Positions 1 through 12,615 of a DNA stretch of 64,000 nucleotides are shown here, piece after piece (within the stretch, counting starts at the first letter, position 1; each line of letters begins with the position of its first letter). The DNA comes from Plasmodium malariae. Lineage: Eukaryota > Apicomplexa > Aconoidasida > Haemosporida > Plasmodiidae. The notes under the pieces were generated by a model. The model worked only from the letters and a program-made list of their open reading frames with translations. It was not told where the DNA came from and did not search any database. The stretch lies in the NCBI RefSeq assembly GCF_900090045.1, contig NC_041787.1:2601001-2665000 (forward strand), in the 5' to 3' direction. The position numbers and the translations under genes are program-made.

Positions 1-413
1 TGATGTTAATTAAAAATAAGGTATACCAAAAATTATAATCTAGAAAGTATGGATTATGAATACGTTTACTTTTATTATTGTTCTTGTTGGTATTATTTAT
101 ACCTATATAAGATTTGTCATTTAGTTGTTTTGAATACAAGAATGGTTTATTAGAAACGTTAAGTATGTTATATGTAAATATGGAATAAGAAAATCTTGAA
201 TAAATTTATACTCCCTCTATAGGAGGGTATGTGGCTTCGTTGTTCCCTATAAGTTTAGAGAATTTCTGTAGAATATTTACAGTATCTAGTATTTTAATGT
301 ATGGTATATCTTTCTTCATAATATATGTTTTACTTATATTATCAATTCTTTATTATTATAAAAAGGTTATAAATAATATAAAAATAAATTTCTTGGAAGT
401 GTCCAATGAATAA
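1..413 (+). pseudogene. fam-l pseudogene, C-terminal part (left edge cut)
   Basis: Read in the frame of position 15, the stretch gives a decayed fam-l C-terminus. The order is a KVYQK-like block, a KYGL block followed by a leucine-rich segment (TM1 of fam-l), a diverged loop, a second hydrophobic segment (ISFFIIYVLLILSILYYY) and a lysine-rich end, with the stop at 411-413. Intact fam-l copies in this window end in a very similar IIYF...YYHKKVKKYE pattern. In-frame stops break the reading frame at several places before about position 210, so no protein is expected. The 60-codon open stretch from 231 begins with GTG, is only the tail of this remnant, and is not a separate gene. Exon 1 and the first half of exon 2 lie outside the window. 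Confidence 0.75.
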
Positions 414-2400
414 TAAAGAATGTGTTTATTTTTGTAAAGATGCCTTTAATGTCCTGTACTAAATGTAATATATTTAATGAAATTATTAATAAATATGAAA
501 ATACCTGCTTACATTTAATAAATTTCCATATATATTCTTAGTCATATTCTAGCATAAATGCAAAAAAAGATGTTTTCATTTTTTGGGGGAAATGAATGTA
601 GGTTTTTTAATTTATAATTTAATGTATTCCTTCATACGAGTTAAATATTATGGATCAGTGTATATATTTTTGTAATAATGAAGATTTTAATGAAATATAT
701 ATATATGTACATTGAATCTAATATATAACATCATAATAAATATTTTCTTACAGTATTGTTTTGTTAATTTACATTTTAACTGTTAAAAATGATGTTTTAA
801 TATTTTTATCATATTTTGGTATAATATTACTTCTACAGGTTATTAAGAAAAAGAATTATTATTTTTAATTCAACAACGAATGTAACTCATTTTATAAATA
901 ATGAGAAATTATAAATATATTTAATGAATTTTTATATTATTATTTTTTTTTTGTTTGTTTGACCCATAACGTAGTATTCAAATTTAATTCATTCTTCTTC
1001 GCAATTAATTGCATAGTTTTGTTAATAGTAAAATAAAATTTCTTTAAAAGAATATTAAAATAAAATAAGATTTTATTTAGTATTTTAAAAGTTGTTTTTT
1101 TTGTATATAATAATTTTTTAATTATAATTCTATGTTTTACATCATATATGAAGTAGAAATAATTCAAAATATAATTTTTACTGGTACAGATATTATTGTA
1201 AAAAAGATTTTTTACATATTTGTATTCACTGTTTAGTCTGCATCTGTAAAACAATTTTTCCGACAAAATGTATTTGTAAAAGTGTAATCAAAAACTAATA
1301 TATTAGTCCTAAAATCGTCAATAGAAACATTACAAAATAATATATATATCAATATCATAGTTACACTTCCTTATTTCTAATTTACATAAAATAACCTGTA
1401 TATTAATATTATAGGTAAATTTGTATTATTTGGAATATTCTAAAAATATGGCAATTCTATGAAACATGCACTTGCTAATTTTACTGTGTTCTTTTTATTT
1501 ATTTTTTTTATATATTAATATTTCTTCAAATATATTTATCTAGGTAAAAAAACTTTATGGAGATTAACTTAAAAAATTTGAATTTAGAAATAAAGGCACA
1601 AATTAAATTTAACTAAAAATTAAAATTTTTCAAAATATGATAAAGTAATGGTAATGTTCTTATTTACTTATAAATTATATATTTTATTATAGAATGAACA
1701 GTTTCTTATAAATTAAACTATTTATATATATTTAGAACTATAACATAATTTATCTATTTACAGATAATTTTGGAATGTGTTATATTTTATAAAACAAAAA
1801 ATATTGTACAAATTATTGATTATTCCATATATTATTAGAATTATATTATAGTTATAATACTTAGTAGTTTTTAGCATTGATAAGTTTTTTCAAAATGTAT
1901 TGTCTTAGAAATTAGAGTTAATAACATGAAAACATATGTAATTATAACTTATTCTTTTAATATATAAAATATTAAAATATATTTGTATTTTATCGTTTTA
2001 TGCTGTAAATTAATTGAACATTTAGAAATAGTAATACTTCATAAATTTTTTTTTACCTTGAAAAGTTTTTATAAAAAAACAATTTAATTAATCTACTATC
2101 ATAAAAAAATAACTTGTGTATTTTGAATATTTATATATGAATTAAAATGGTTATACTTCTGTGAAAGTTATTTTATTATATATAAGGTAAATATTAAAAA
2201 TTTATAATATATATTTAAGGATATTCTGTTTTAGTCGACATTATGAAATGTACGTTAGGTATGTGTATACATTTAATTTTCTGTGTTAAAATATTAAACA
2301 GAAACTAAATGTATATTAGCAGTATGCTTTATCATTGAATGTATAATATCTTATTACCAATATTACTATTTCTGAATATATCAGAATTTTAAAAATCCAT
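414..2400. other. intergenic, no gene seen
   Basis: AT-rich spacer between two fam-l remnants. The left part is the 3' flank of the first remnant and resembles the 3' flanks of the other fam genes. At about 2079-2150 it carries the element seen about 300 bp upstream of most fam genes, with a TTTGAATATTTAT core. A 108-codon open frame on the - strand (940-1266) is Lys/Asn/Ile/Tyr-rich low complexity with no domain, and I do not believe it. Confidence 0.6.
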
Positions 2401-3343
2401 ATGCTAGAACAAAAAACTATGTTGTGCTTCTTTATAAAAATTTCTACGTTTAAATTTTTATATTGGGTATATAACTTTTACAATGACGTATTATGATTAT
2501 ATTATTTAAGGTTATTTGAAATACTAAAGTTTTTTGGTGTTTTTGTTTAATAATAATTTTTTTTTTTTTTCTATATCTTATTTATACTATTAAATAATAA
2601 ACATATACATATCTTTCTGAGAGCATGTTTGACTTATCATTGGATAAGTACTGCAGGATTCGGAAAAAAGTACAAAAAACAAATTATTGATTACTAGGAA
2701 AATACAAACATACTATGGATTCAAATGTTATAAGTACAAGAGAATATGTACTAAATACTGGTTTAACCAACAAAAAAGAAGTATATAATAATGAGGAAGG
2801 GGAGAAAAAAATGTTGAAGCAATCAAATGAAATTTCACCAAGGAACACAAGAAACCACAAAAAAGATATGAAAAATAAATCTTGTATATTTGAAACAAAA
2901 AAATATTCAGGGAACTTGATTGTTAGAATTTTTTTTAAAGCTACAGGATGATTAATGATAAGTTGTACAAAAAAATAATGCTTAAAAAATACAGATTGCG
3001 CTTTCCTCTACGTATAATATAGTTCCTGTTGTTATAAGTATCGCTCATATAAGATTTTTCTTGTAACTCTGGCCTTACAAGAGGATTGTATAAGTTATTA
3101 AGTTTTTCATTAAGTTGGGTAGATCTTACGAGTTATCACAGTTATTTAAAGAACAATGTAAGTTCATTTTTCAAGTATACAGTAGGTTGAGGTAATAATG
3201 CTAACGTCTATTATATAGCAACTTTTTTTGATTTTCTAATATATGGCGTACTTTTATCTATACTGGGTATCAGTATAATATCAGGAATTATCTATTACCG
3301 TAAAAAAGTTAAAAAATATGAAGTTAAATTTAGGAAAATGTAA
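2401..3343 (+). pseudogene. fam-l pseudogene, exon 1 intact, exon 2 broken
   Basis: Exon 1 (2401-2487) is open for 29 codons and encodes a hydrophobic leader beginning MLEQK. The donor is GTATTA at 2488 and the acceptor AG is at 2620-2621. Exon 2 from 2622 follows the fam-l pattern, but the arginine codon of the PEXEL-like motif is TGA at 2688-2690, where other copies have CGA or another Arg codon. After the KKYS block (about 2910) a small deletion shifts the frame. The rest is then legible in another frame, with stops, as ELD, NDKLYKKI, TM1, loop, TM2 and YYRKKVKKYE, ending at 3341-3343. The breaks are several and of different kinds, so this is a true pseudogene and not a sequencing slip. 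It is the upstream member of a fam-l/fam-m doublet with the gene at 6061. Confidence 0.85.
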
Positions 3344-5005
3344 AATTTGTTATAAGAAATATTTTTCAAACTTCAAAGTCTTTAAATGAAAGAAATAATT
3401 GTAATATCTTTACTTATGTACTTATAAAGGATATATATAATTTCTTATTTATTTGTTAATGAGCATACAAATACATTAATTGGGGATAACCTACAGTAAA
3501 AATATATATATTTCTATATATTTTGACATTATGAATGTTTTAATATTTTTTAATTTGTATTATAATGAATGGTTTCTTCTTAATTGCATATGGTGGTTAT
3601 ACTTATACATTTTTGTATTTAAGTAGAACTAGATATAAACTATATATATATATATGTATTAAATGAATATACAATAACACTATTCATATAATTTTATAGA
3701 AGTATGCTTATTTATATTTGAACCTATAAATGTTAGTTTTCATTATATGTATTTTTTTACAGTTTAACATTATTTTTTTTTTTGGGTTATTAAGAAAAAG
3801 TATTATTAGTTTTAGCAAAATAATAAATATGTATTTCTCTGTATTTAATGTAAGAGACAGAATATAAAATATTGTACTTATATATATATATATTTTTAAA
3901 AGAAAACCTTAATGTTTATTCTATAATATATGTTATATAAGAAATACGTTATCAAGTGCATTTAATGTAAAAATTCTTTTAATATACTTTTAATTTATTT
4001 TGCATGATATAATTTAAAGTTATAAATATACAAAAAATATTACCATAAATAAAAATGTATATATACAGTTGTTTAATAACTTATAAATTCTATGTATTTT
4101 GAATTACGTTAATTCTTGAAATCATATATAATTTAATTATTATACATAATTTGTTGTTAGTTCCATTTTTCGCAAATATATTAAATATATACACTATGGA
4201 AATATTATAAATAAATAAACTATTCATATTTTTATATTATTAAATTATTAATATAATGGATTAAATATAATTATATATTAATATATTTTATGTGCGAATT
4301 ATTTATATTCCCTTATAATGTTAGTAAAATTTTAAATATATATATATATATATGTAGAAAGTTATATTATGTTTAGGAGTAATGAAAATATATATATATT
4401 TTTCACAGCCACTTTATGACGCATTGGTATTTCTTTGTATAATTATGCTATTTTTTATGGTTATTTATAAATTTATTAGTTAGTGTGTTAATATCGTGTT
4501 TAGAATGTATAGATATATAATAGTTTATAATAACATTGCCTAATTCTTTCATATTTATTACGTACATTAAGTAAAAAAAAGTTGGGAAAATTAATTTGTT
4601 TTTTTATATTTATTAATAAATTAATAAAAATGTTTTTACCTGTTAGGTAAATTTTAGGTTTATCCGTATAAAAAATTATTCTAATTTTTTTTTCAAGGCT
4701 TAATTATATAAGAGTCTTGTATAATGTTTCGCATGTGAAAGTTTTGCTTGTGATTTTCAAAAAAAAATTACATTTATTAAACTTGATTTTTTATGTATTT
4801 GTATGAAAATTAAAACGTAATATTTATATTTGTTTAAGATGTCATAAATGAGTAAACGTCTCAATGTATTGCTTATTTAAAGAAATAGTTCATGCATGCT
4901 TTTGTTTTTCTTAAAATATATGTATGACCTAGAAAAAGGAACACTAAAATGTAAGAGCATATTACATTTTTAAATTGGAAATACTGTTATTAATCATTTT
5001 AATAA

Positions 5006-5009
<4 letters not shown>

Positions 5010-5038
<29 letters not shown>
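5010..5038. repeat. TA dinucleotide microsatellite
   Basis: An uninterrupted run of alternating A and T of about 29 bp. Such runs are common in this window; this is one of the longest. Confidence 0.9.
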
Positions 5039-5041
<3 letters not shown>

Positions 5042-5633
5042 ATATTAAATTGCATCATAATTTTTAAAAATATTTTATTAAAACTAAAATATATAAATAT
5101 GTACAGACATATGAAATAATTAGATTTTTACAATATGTTATTTTAGTTTTTTATATTAACACTTCTGAATATGCATAATTAATTCAAAAAAATATGAAAG
5201 AAATTAAATAAATGTATGCAAAGCTTTTTGCTTAAAAATAATGGTGTTATTCAAGCATATTTAAAAATTAAATTTTTGAAAAATTATTCTACATAAGAAA
5301 AAAAAAATAATATATTATAATATTTCATTTAACATTAAAAATATAAATTTTTCCATAAATTTCGCAATAGCATATTAATTTATTTTTTTTATTTTTTAAT
5401 ATATTATGGACTATAGTATATTGTGCTTACTTAGTGATTAATGCATCTTCTATGACAGAAATAACACAAAATGTTATATCTTTAATATATGTATACTATA
5501 AGTATACTGTTAAAATAATTAGCACTTTTTAAGAATAAGAATGAGTTCTTATAAAATAAGTTTGTATATTTAGAATTATTAGTAGTATAACATTCCTATT
5601 ATTTGATCTTAATGTATTAATATATAGTACATT

Positions 5634-5673
5634 GTATTTCCTGCACTCTCTACGTCCTATATTACATGTAATA
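5634..5673 (+). promoter_or_regulatory. conserved pyrimidine-rich element upstream of fam-m
   Basis: A CTCTCTACGTCCTATAT-like stretch about 427 bp before the ATG at 6061. Counterparts with a TCTATATTCTCTAC core sit 421-438 bp upstream of the other fam genes. The fixed distance suggests a core promoter, transcription start region or 5' UTR element, but the function is inferred. This copy is one of the more diverged ones. Confidence 0.45.
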
Positions 5674-6060
5674 TTAATATTTCAAAATATTCTCAATTCA
5701 TGTATATTTTTTTTTCTATTTTATTTAGAAAATAATTATTAAAAAAATTACTTAATTAGTTCTCTACATTAAATAATTGAATTATATATTTTGAATATTT
5801 ATGAGAAATATTAAATTATTTTATTTTTGTGAAAATCATTTTTTTAAAAACATAATTAATACAAAAATTATATAAATCACATTCGAAGTTATTTTACTGT
5901 ATATAAGGCGTAAAATATATTTAATTGTATATATATTTCTATTTATTTACAAAGCAACAAAAAAAAAAAAAAATTAATTAAATATAGGATCCCTTATTCG
6001 AAGAATATTATTTAATATTTTTCCTTATTTAAATATATTAAAATATTAAAATTTTAAATG

Positions 6061-6933
6061 ATGGAACAAAAAATAAACTTACTTGTTATCATAAAAATTG
6101 CTGAGTATGTCTTTTTAACTTTGATATGTCATTTTAACAAATTTGAGGTATATCCTTATATAAGAATTTTTGCATTATTTGTACTTATTTTTAATGATTT
6201 TCTTACTATTATGTAGTTTATTTTATTAAAAAACAAATTATTTCCATCGTTTTTTTAGTGTATTGCTAAGAAATCCTCACATGAGAACTGGCACATTGGT
6301 GAAAAATTTTATACAAAGAACTATCGATTATTAGCAAAATATGAACAGCTTAAGGATTTAAATAATGCATGGTTAAAAGAAAAGTATCAAAATAGTGTTG
6401 CAAATGGACAAAAACATATATCTAATAGTGATAAAGTGGCAAAAGGAAGAAATCAAAAATCAAATAGAAGTTCATTAAATAAAGCGCAATATTATACAGA
6501 AGTTATAGATTATAATAATGCAATGTTTGATGGAAAACATTTTCATTTTGAGAAGAAATGGATGAAAAAGAAAGATTATGATGATTTAGTTGAAAAAAAT
6601 AGAAGAATTAGAGATATAGCAGAGAAAAAAATAAAATTTAGAAATTACAGATTTGGACTTGCCCTGTTTTTACTCTTTTTCTTGTTGGGAATAGGATTCC
6701 CTATATTAAAAGTACTAGGAACGTCTAAAATTCTTGGAACTACAGATCCTTTTGAAGAATTTTTGACTAATATAAAAAATTATCTAGATAAAATATATAT
6801 ACCACAGAAATATTTTTATCTATTATCCTTTGCTATAGTTATTATTTTATTAGCAGTAATAATTATAATATCGATTTCTAAGATATTAATAAATAATGAA
6901 AAATATAAAAAAATTAAGTTGATGACCGATTAA
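6061..6933 (+). CDS. fam-m protein, two exons, intact
   Basis: Exon 1 is 6061-6147 (29 codons, MEQKINLLVIIK followed by a hydrophobic run). The intron is 6148-6258 (GTATAT...TTTTTTAG), and exon 2 is 6259-6933. The junction is phase 0, giving about 253 residues. The leader acts as a signal or recessed signal sequence. At residues 52-56 there is RLLAK, a PEXEL-like motif with Lys where the canonical motif has Glu, Gln or Asp. The fam-m block follows (KAQYYTEV, then FDGKHFHFEKKW and KKKDYDD). TM1 reads LALFLLFFLLGIGFPIL, a roughly 35-residue loop follows, then TM2 (IVIILLAVIIIISI) and a lysine-rich tail. fam-m proteins are thought to be exported or surface proteins of infected red cells; the exact role is unknown. 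It pairs with the broken fam-l 3.66 kb upstream. The fam-m versus fam-l name is from memory of P. malariae annotation. Confidence 0.88.
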
Positions 6934-7949
6934 ATGAATTATAAGGAAAATGATTTTTTCTGTAAAAAAGTTATTAATATAATTCAATATCTATAATCTG
7001 TATAGAGATATACCCTTATTAAATATATCTATAATTACTTTAGTATTATAAAAAAATGTATATATAGCTGATCTTTTTGATATATAACAGTAAAAAGTTA
7101 TATTCTTCGTTTATATGTGATACTAAATATTTCTACGATTTCCAATTGTATTTTAAAGTATTATATATATGTAAATAAAATCAGTTGAAATAATATATAC
7201 ATTTGTTCATTTAAATATATTTCTATCGAGAATATATGTTTGTGATTAAAAGTGATTCCACAGTAGCACAATTCATATTATATTATGGAACTCGGGTAAC
7301 TAATATTCGAACTAAATGTTGGTTCTATATAACTTATGTCTAGTTATATGCTAAAATGATTGTTAGTTTGGGTAGATAAATATTGCATTATTAGATTTAA
7401 ATTAACAATTAAATTGTCTTATTTGTATTTAGTTAAATGAGGTAAGGGAATTACATTATATTGAAATATATACATTTTACTTAGAAAAGATCGTAATATA
7501 TATTATGTAAATATTTTTTTTTTGAAAATATACTATAAAATATGTTCAAAACTTAATACATTTTTAAAAAAATTTGTTTTTTTTTTTAATACTGTGAATT
7601 TAGAATTATGAATATATAATAAAATATTATTCTTTTTATTAGAGTTCTTAATTTACGATTTATGGTTATTATTATAATTCTATTCCCTCTTCTATTTTAC
7701 TTTAATTTGCTATATTTGGTATATTAATAAATATACAGTTAATTCTTTTTTAACAATTATAAAATATACTTTAAAATACTAAAAAATTAAAGTATATATA
7801 TATATATTTATATTAATAAATAAAAAAAATTAATATAAACAGAAGTTCGCATTTATAAATTCTCTTTAAAATGTAAAAAGAATGTTAATAAAAATATATT
7901 ATTAACATAACATAATAGGAATGAAATTAGAAGTTTAATTAACAAGAAA

Positions 7950-8700
7950 TAAAAAAAAATGTACTATATATTTTAAAGTTAGTATAAAATAATTTTATTC
8001 TTTTTCATTTTTCTTGTGTTTAGAAAAATATGGAAACTGAACTATTGAGTACTCTTTAATTAATACAATTTTTCGTATTTAACTTTTATTTTTTTATTTA
8101 TTAAAAATAGTACTAAATAATAATACTGTAAATTAAAAAGAATAGAAAAAACGACAATTTTTTTTTATTTACTTGTTTTTATCTCCTTGTAAAATATTAA
8201 AAGTACGTTACCATAAAATATTTTATATTCGGTATATTTTTATTATTATCATATTTAAAATATTTTAATAATTTCAATGATTTATTAAATGTATATTAAT
8301 AAAATTTATGTAAACAATAAATAAAATGCTTCTGTACAATTAATACATATATATATGGGAATGTACTGCATTTTTGATACAATGTGCATGTTACGGAGAA
8401 ATATAAATACTTTATTAAGAAATGGAATTTTTGCATGTTTGCTTAATTTTGTAAAAGCATAAATAATTAAAAAAGAACGCACTTAGAACTAATAAATATG
8501 GGATTTATTTGTTGTAATAAATGATTATTATTAATATGAAAACATCTAATAACCTATAACAACTTAAGATATTTTCATTAATTATGAAGAATTTGTTTTT
8601 TATATTTTATGTACAGATTATCATTACGTCTTCATATGTTTTAACTTTTTTCTTTTTTTCTTTTTAAATTTGTTTTTGCAACAGCTTATAAAATGTTTTA
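7950..8700. repeat. diverged dispersed repeat, partner at 40080-40900
   Basis: Successive blocks appear in the same order in both places. They include TTTTAATAATTTCA then a TTAATAAAA-TTAT block, TGCATATATATATG-like, TTTATTAAGA then GAATTTTT, and ATATGAGAACAT/ATATGAAAACAT. Many substitutions and indels separate the copies. Both lie 3' of a - strand gene (the exported gene here, the STP1-like gene there). The limits are approximate. Confidence 0.5.
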
Positions 8701-9384
8701 TTTGTAATATATAAAAGTTTTTTACTTATAATACGATTTTACAAAGCTAAGGTTAATAGGGTCTAATTATAGAAATGCATCTAAGAAAACTGGTATTTGC
8801 AATTACTATAGGTAAAATATATTACAGAGAATATGTATAATGAGGAAAACCAAAAAATTCAACTTTTGAATAAATATGTATATATTAATTATGCTTATAT
8901 ATATAAAAAGCAAGAATGAAAAAAATAATAACATATATGTACATGTCATAATGTATAACGAACATGTGTAGCATAATATTCTTGTTTATACTATGAAAGA
9001 AATAATTTTAAATCATATTTATTTTTTCTTCAATCAAAATATATCATGTGGAAAAATTAAAACTTACACATATAAAATATTACTATTAAGTAAATATTAT
9101 TATTAAATGAATTTTTATATTTAGCTAAAACACTCTGAGTCCACTATTCAATATTTCTCAACAGTATTATTCTAATAAGAACAGTATACACATGTATATA
9201 GGTTTTCTGTATCAACATGCAAAAGAAGGAAAATCTAAAAATTTATAAAGTTATATAATAAAAGATATTTATTTACATCTGAAAAACAAACATATATGTA
9301 ATAAATAATAATTCAACAAAAAAAAATAGTTAAACGAAACTTTGGTAAAATAACTAAAATATAAATATAAGGAATATTCTCTTA

Positions 9385-9388
<4 letters not shown>

Positions 9389-9416
<28 letters not shown>
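9389..9416. repeat. TA dinucleotide microsatellite
   Basis: About 28 bp of alternating T and A just downstream of the 3' end of the - strand exported-protein gene. Confidence 0.9.
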
Positions 9417-9419
<3 letters not shown>

Positions 9420-9699
9420 GATAATAGAAAAAAAAGAAAAATTTCTAATTTATTTTATCTTATAAAATTTATACAGAGCTAGTTATATAGAAAAACACTA
9501 AAATCATAAATAATATATTTAAGTTAGGGAAAACAGGTTAAATATTAAAAGAATTTTTTTAGTTCAATGTTAAATATAATTCTTGTATTACATACAAATT
9601 GAGAGTATATATATATGTGTGTTCTTATTCATATAAAATTTTAAATACATTAAAATAACTGGATATAAATTATAGATTTCTAAGAATTATTCTCCGGAA

Positions 9700-10536
9700 T
9701 TATACTAATGTATGTTTAAAATATTTATTAAGTATTATCGATATTTTATCAAAACCCTTATTAATATTGTTAAATATTCTATAGAATAAATACAATACTG
9801 ATAATAACAATAATACATATGATATATGTATACCCCAACTCCACTCAGTTATAGTAGACATTATTAAAAAGAGAGAGCTTAATATATATGGCGTAAAATC
9901 CTTAAACGTTTTTCTAGTAATAATTTCTTTAGATTTACGGGTAAATATATTTGATCTTTTATGTTCATTATGTAATTGTTCTGGTAGTTCTGTTTCAAAT
10001 TGTGAATCTAATCTGTTTGTATGTGGACTTGTTAATGGTGATATGTTATTTTCTGTTAACTTATATTTTTTTCGTTGAATTGGTTTTTTCTTTAGTTCTT
10101 CATTAACTTCATCAAGGTAATCAATAGATGATAATGAATCATAGGTATTTTCAGAATTATCCTTAAACACTAATGAATTACTTGAGTTCTCAAAATCATC
10201 TTTAAAATATTTTTTTAAATTAAAGACGGCCTCTTGAGAATCTGCATTTGATTCCCCATATAATAATCTGTTTGGTCTTATATTTGATGTATTATTAAAG
10301 CTGATTTTTTTATTGCATGATTTGTCAAAGTTAGTTCGCTGTAAATTAAGGTAAATATATAACATATAAAATAATACATGTACGTTCGTATTATTAAAAT
10401 ATCCAATTTAAAATAAATATGTAGGATTACAAAAAATGTATAGAAATTATTGAATATAATAATTATCTTACTTCATAGGAATAATTGAATATCCATATTA
10501 AAAGGGTAAGGAAGAAGAATTTATTTTTTGTTTCAT
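9700..10536 (-). CDS. Plasmodium exported protein, unknown function; exon 1 frame broken by one base
   Basis: Exon 2 (10338 down to 9700) is open for 212 codons and begins after a TTTACAG acceptor. It reads RTNFDKSCNKK, then RPNRLLYGESN, which is PEXEL-like but does not match RxLxE/Q/D spacing. A long acidic, serine-rich and lysine-rich hydrophilic middle follows. Two hydrophobic segments lie near the end (YILSSLFLIMSTI and YVLLLLSVLYLFY), then a short basic tail. The putative exon 1 is 10536 down to 10472, with a donor GTAAG at 10471 and a 133 bp intron. It codes for a hydrophobic leader (FFFLTLLIWIF), but the ATG at 10536 is one base out of frame because of a six-A run. This is either a real frameshift or an assembly slip in a homopolymer. 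The layout (leader, RxL motif, variable body, TM near the end) fits two-exon exported proteins. I do not recognise the subfamily. It lies on the opposite strand from its fam-m neighbours. Confidence 0.72.
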
Positions 10537-12320
10537 CCTGTTGAATGTATTTAGAATATTAAAACTTATGTAATGATAGAATTTTCAGGAATATATGTTT
10601 TTTGATAATATTCAATATAACAGTTATAATTTTTCTTTATGGTTTTTTGTTACTTTAAAATATGAAAATTTATGGCTTTCTTAAATTAATATTAATTAAA
10701 AAATATGTTTAAAGTTAAAAAAGGAAAAAATGCATTAAATAGAAATATTATACTAATTTTTCTATAATATAATATTATTAAGTAATATAGATAAATATAT
10801 TTAAAAAAAAACATTAAAAAATATATAAACAATTATTACATAATAATTGCAACTAAGCATATGTAAATAATTTATTTTGAAAATTTTGTTTATATTTATA
10901 TATTCTCTACGTTAAATATAAACCTGCTTTCGTAGTTTAGCTATGAATATGAATAAAAATAAATAAAAATGGAATGTAGTATACATATTATTCTTTAAAA
11001 AAATATAATTTTAAAATTTTATGTTGATTAAAATAATGAAAAAAAATTAGGAGTCTACCAGAGCATTTTATATGAATTTTTTTTTAAAATAATTGATATA
11101 TACGTAATAATTGTAACAACAAAATATATTATGATAATAATGATTTAATAAAATTTAATTTGAAATAAATATTACACAAATTAACAACTTATATATTTTA
11201 ATTAAAAATGCTTAATAGAATGTTGACAATAAAAAATATTATATCTCAATGAGTTAACTTAATTAAAATATTATATTATTTAAATTAAAGTTTTATTTTT
11301 TTTAACAGTATAAAACATAATTTAATTAAATTTATGGTATATTAATGATATTTAATATTACTGAATATACAAGAATATTAAATATATGAAATAATATTAA
11401 AAATAAAAATTTGAAATAGAAATTTTTTTAAATTCTTATGATTAAAATAAGAAAATGTAATTAAAAAAAAAAAAAATAATTAATTAAAAGTAATAAATTT
11501 ATATATGTTATGAATATAATGAAGAATTATATATATATAATTAACTGACATTTAAATGATGTTTTAATGTCGGGTTATTATCTATTTTTCATTATACAAT
11601 AAGAAAATAATTATAACATACAAAAACGGTTCACATAAATATATTTTAGAACAATTATATGAACAATATGTATTAAACAAAATGAACTATTCTTAATATT
11701 AATAAAGAAATTATTAGCTAACATTATTTACATCTCTCTTACAATATTAATTTAAAATGTTATTAAATTATTTTAGACGATTATTCATATAATATGAATC
11801 AACTATATTACTCTAAACAATATAAATATATTTCTTACGTATATATTAATTCTGCTATATAAAGAACCAATAATGTATAATTATATTCCTATTTTTTATA
11901 TTAATTAGATTTATAATATTCAAATATTGGGACATTTATTTATTTTGTTTATACTTACATATAAGTATATAAGAAATATTGGATAAAAAAAGTATTTTCT
12001 TTATACATTTAGTTGATTAATCATGCATAATAATTAAAACGGCACTTTTAAAATATTTTTCTTATATTATAATATTATTTATATTTGTTATAAATATAAT
12101 AAGTTAATAAATATTACAATGTACTTTTTTTGTGTAAAAAAACTTGGGATAAAATGTGAAGACATGTATCTAAAATTTTCATGGGGATATCATTTATATT
12201 TAAAAATCAAATACAAATAACTTCATAATATTTTAGTTTGAAATTTTATGATTTTTTGCGTACTTTCTCATATATAGTCAGTATATTTGTGTATGAATAA
12301 AGAGTTTCTATTTTTTTATA
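10537..12320. other. intergenic, no gene seen
   Basis: Upstream region of the - strand exported-protein gene, among the most AT-rich parts of the window. A short stretch at about 12160-12230 has a TGGGGATATCATTTAT-like string resembling the end of a fam exon 1 (TGGATATGTCATTTT). It lies about 100 bp before the fam-m remnant and may be its exon 1 residue, but it is too decayed to call. Confidence 0.5.
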
Positions 12321-12615
12321 GCAAAAATATTTATAAATTACAGATTTGGAATTGCTATATTTTTTTTTTGTTGTTGAGAAAAGATATAGCCTTATTATCA
12401 GGATAAAAGTTTTTGGATAATATATTTTATACAGAATATAGCATATTAATATTTTTTCACAATGCTAAAGGAATGGTGCAGCATATATTAGTACCCTCTT
12501 TTCATGTAATAATATATAACTTACTTTTATATTGTCTGTTATAATTATAACGGAATTTTATAAGATTCTATGAAATAATGAAAAATATAAAAAAATTATG
12601 TTAGTGTATCCGTAA
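12321..12615 (+). pseudogene. fam-m remnant, C-terminal part only
   Basis: After an acceptor-like TTTTTTTATAG the sequence reads NYRFGIAIFFF, the start of fam-m TM1, then stops. About 200 bp on it reads TFILSVIIIT followed by KIL, a stop, NNEKYKKI and an end codon at 12613-12615. This matches fam-m TM2 and its basic tail (SVIILVSIPKILRNNEKYKK in the copy at 15131). The N-terminal half of exon 2 is missing and several stops are present. Without the intact copies for comparison it would pass as spacer. Confidence 0.75.

Larger units (their letters stand above)
3344..6060. other. intergenic between fam-l pseudogene and fam-m
   Basis: Non-coding AT-rich spacer. The first 600 bp match the general 3' flank of fam genes. 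A TA dinucleotide run lies at 5010-5038 and the shared upstream element at 5634-5673. A second shared block with the TTTGAATATTTAT core lies at about 5747-5807. I see no open frame with protein-like composition. Confidence 0.6.
6934..9699. other. intergenic, convergent 3' ends
   Basis: Lies between the + strand fam-m gene and the - strand exported-protein gene, so it holds two 3' ends. The first 700 bp resemble other fam 3' flanks, with a TATATGTTTGTG-type block near 7230-7250. A block near 7640-7690 is a diverged relative of 34.27-34.33 kb. The stretch 7950-8700 is a diverged relative of 40.08-40.90 kb (listed separately). No gene is supported. Confidence 0.55.

Noticed and set aside
940..1266. 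108-codon open frame on the - strand
   Set aside because: Lys/Asn/Ile/Tyr/Phe-rich, no leader-intron pattern or family motif; expected by chance in such AT-rich DNA with long A and T runs.
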